From assembly GCA_018222835.1 (NCBI GenBank), contig JAAEZN010000001.1, positions 40,232-89,387 of the forward strand: a DNA stretch of 49,156 nucleotides. Reading direction: 5' to 3'. The position numbers were made by a program, and so were the translations under genes. This document shows, one piece after another, positions 48,764 through 49,156 of the stretch (position 1 is the stretch's first letter; each line of letters starts with the position of its first letter). The notes under the pieces are model-generated. The model worked only from the letters and a program-made list of their open reading frames with translations. It was not told where the DNA came from and did no database searches. This stretch comes from Algicola sp. Lineage in GTDB: Bacteria; Bacteroidota; Bacteroidia; Flavobacteriales; Flavobacteriaceae.

Positions 48764-49156
48764 TTACTTTTTAGAAGCTGACCTTTCCAATATAAAAATA
48801 AGCGAAAAACCTAGCATGGCCAGAATAATGGCCAGCATTAATTTACTATCTCCTTCAAAAGCTCCGGGAAGTACGTTTATATCATCCACAACAATGATCT
48901 TATCTCCAAATGTTTTGGTCTCTATAACTTTTTTCCAGGGCCAGATTTTATTTAAGGAGCCCAAGATAAAACCCGTTAATAGGGCCAGGGTAATGTTTTT
49001 GTAGTGGTTGAACATCCATTTAAGTAAGCGGGCAAAGCTTAAAAGGCCAAAAATTGCACCAACACCAACGGTTAAGATAATTTTGATGTCCCTTTCGTGG
49101 ACTGCGTCCAATATAGTCTTATAGGACCCTAAAAGAACTAGGATAAAGGCTCCCGA
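48764..49156 (-). CDS. DUF368 membrane protein, C-terminal part (cut by window edge)
   Basis: 131 codons are visible and the frame is open to the window edge, where it reads SGAFILVLLGSYKTILD, the second DUF368 motif region. After it come three more hydrophobic helices, with WPWKKVIETKT matching WPWKRTIFKLDE of the neighbouring DUF368 protein. The two share layout and are clearly paralogues. The gap to the next gene is 19 bases, so the pair is probably one transcript with aroE. Confidence 0.9.
   Translation of the reverse strand, partial: SGAFILVLLGSYKTILDAVHERDIKIILTVGVGAIFGLLSFARLLKWMFNHYKNITLALLTGFILGSLNKIWPWKKVIETKTFGDKIIVVDDINVLPGAFEGDSKLMLAIILAMLGFSLIFILERSASKK

Overview
The window looks like a chromosomal segment of a marine-type Flavobacteriaceae bacterium (Bacteroidota), plausibly near Muricauda/Flagellimonas or Robiginitalea. 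Three things point there. Protein families with a strongly Bacteroidota distribution are present (DUF5606, DUF4105, CCC-motif membrane proteins, a ~1120-residue SecA, a 6S-like RNA next to zapA). Many genes have Bacteroidota-type -7 boxes (TAnnTTTG). Shine-Dalgarno sequences are largely absent, and several genes start with GTG or TTG. I saw no tRNA, rRNA, insertion sequence, prophage or CRISPR array. Genus placement is inference.

Layout. 1-5083: dapD (cut by the window edge), ruvX-def, DUF5606, a secreted GH20/SGNH pair, and mazG. 5165-10877: a MATE exporter, a small acidic protein, then PAP2 phosphatase plus an ArnT-like glycosyltransferase converging on a flippase-like protein plus a polyprenyl-phosphate GT2; together these resemble a lipid-linked sugar module. 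10913-15297: meaB, ohr, and an overlapping sigma factor / putative anti-sigma / DUF4097-like operon. 15399-22002: lipoprotein MsrA, two small ORFs, an orphan HisKA_2 kinase, secA and a DUF2795 protein. 22125-26523: a leftward run of DUF4105, ABC-F, a shortened methyltransferase-like protein, a 53-residue membrane protein, a 7-bp tandem repeat, and cobalamin adenosyltransferase, which is functionally linked to MeaB. 26625-33454: pssA and a PH-domain protein, then an AT-rich 814-codon secreted-protein gene wedged against the 3' end of lptB, then the leftward envelope operon kdsD-tatC-AhpD-like-lptB. 33640-41702: recQ, CCC-motif and DUF2752 membrane proteins, an Smr protein, a lipoprotein, a cysteine desulfurase, and an M23 peptidase. 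41870-49156: a coiled-coil protein, zapA, 6S-like RNA, rny, a CBS protein, a DUF349 protein, aroE, and two DUF368 proteins (the second cut by the edge).

Most of the window is ordinary core genome. The most unusual structure is a perfect 43-bp direct repeat (27804-27846 and 30500-30542). It duplicates the last codons of lptB and brackets the AT-rich 814-codon gene, like the attL/attR scar of an integrated cassette but with no integrase inside. Also notable: a sigma-factor gene with no ordinary start codon, whose upstream ATG ORF meets it at an A_AAA_AAC slippery heptamer; a seven-unit heptanucleotide repeat directly before the cobalamin adenosyltransferase start; and three helically phased copies of a TTTGTAGG motif in the only long gene-free stretch.
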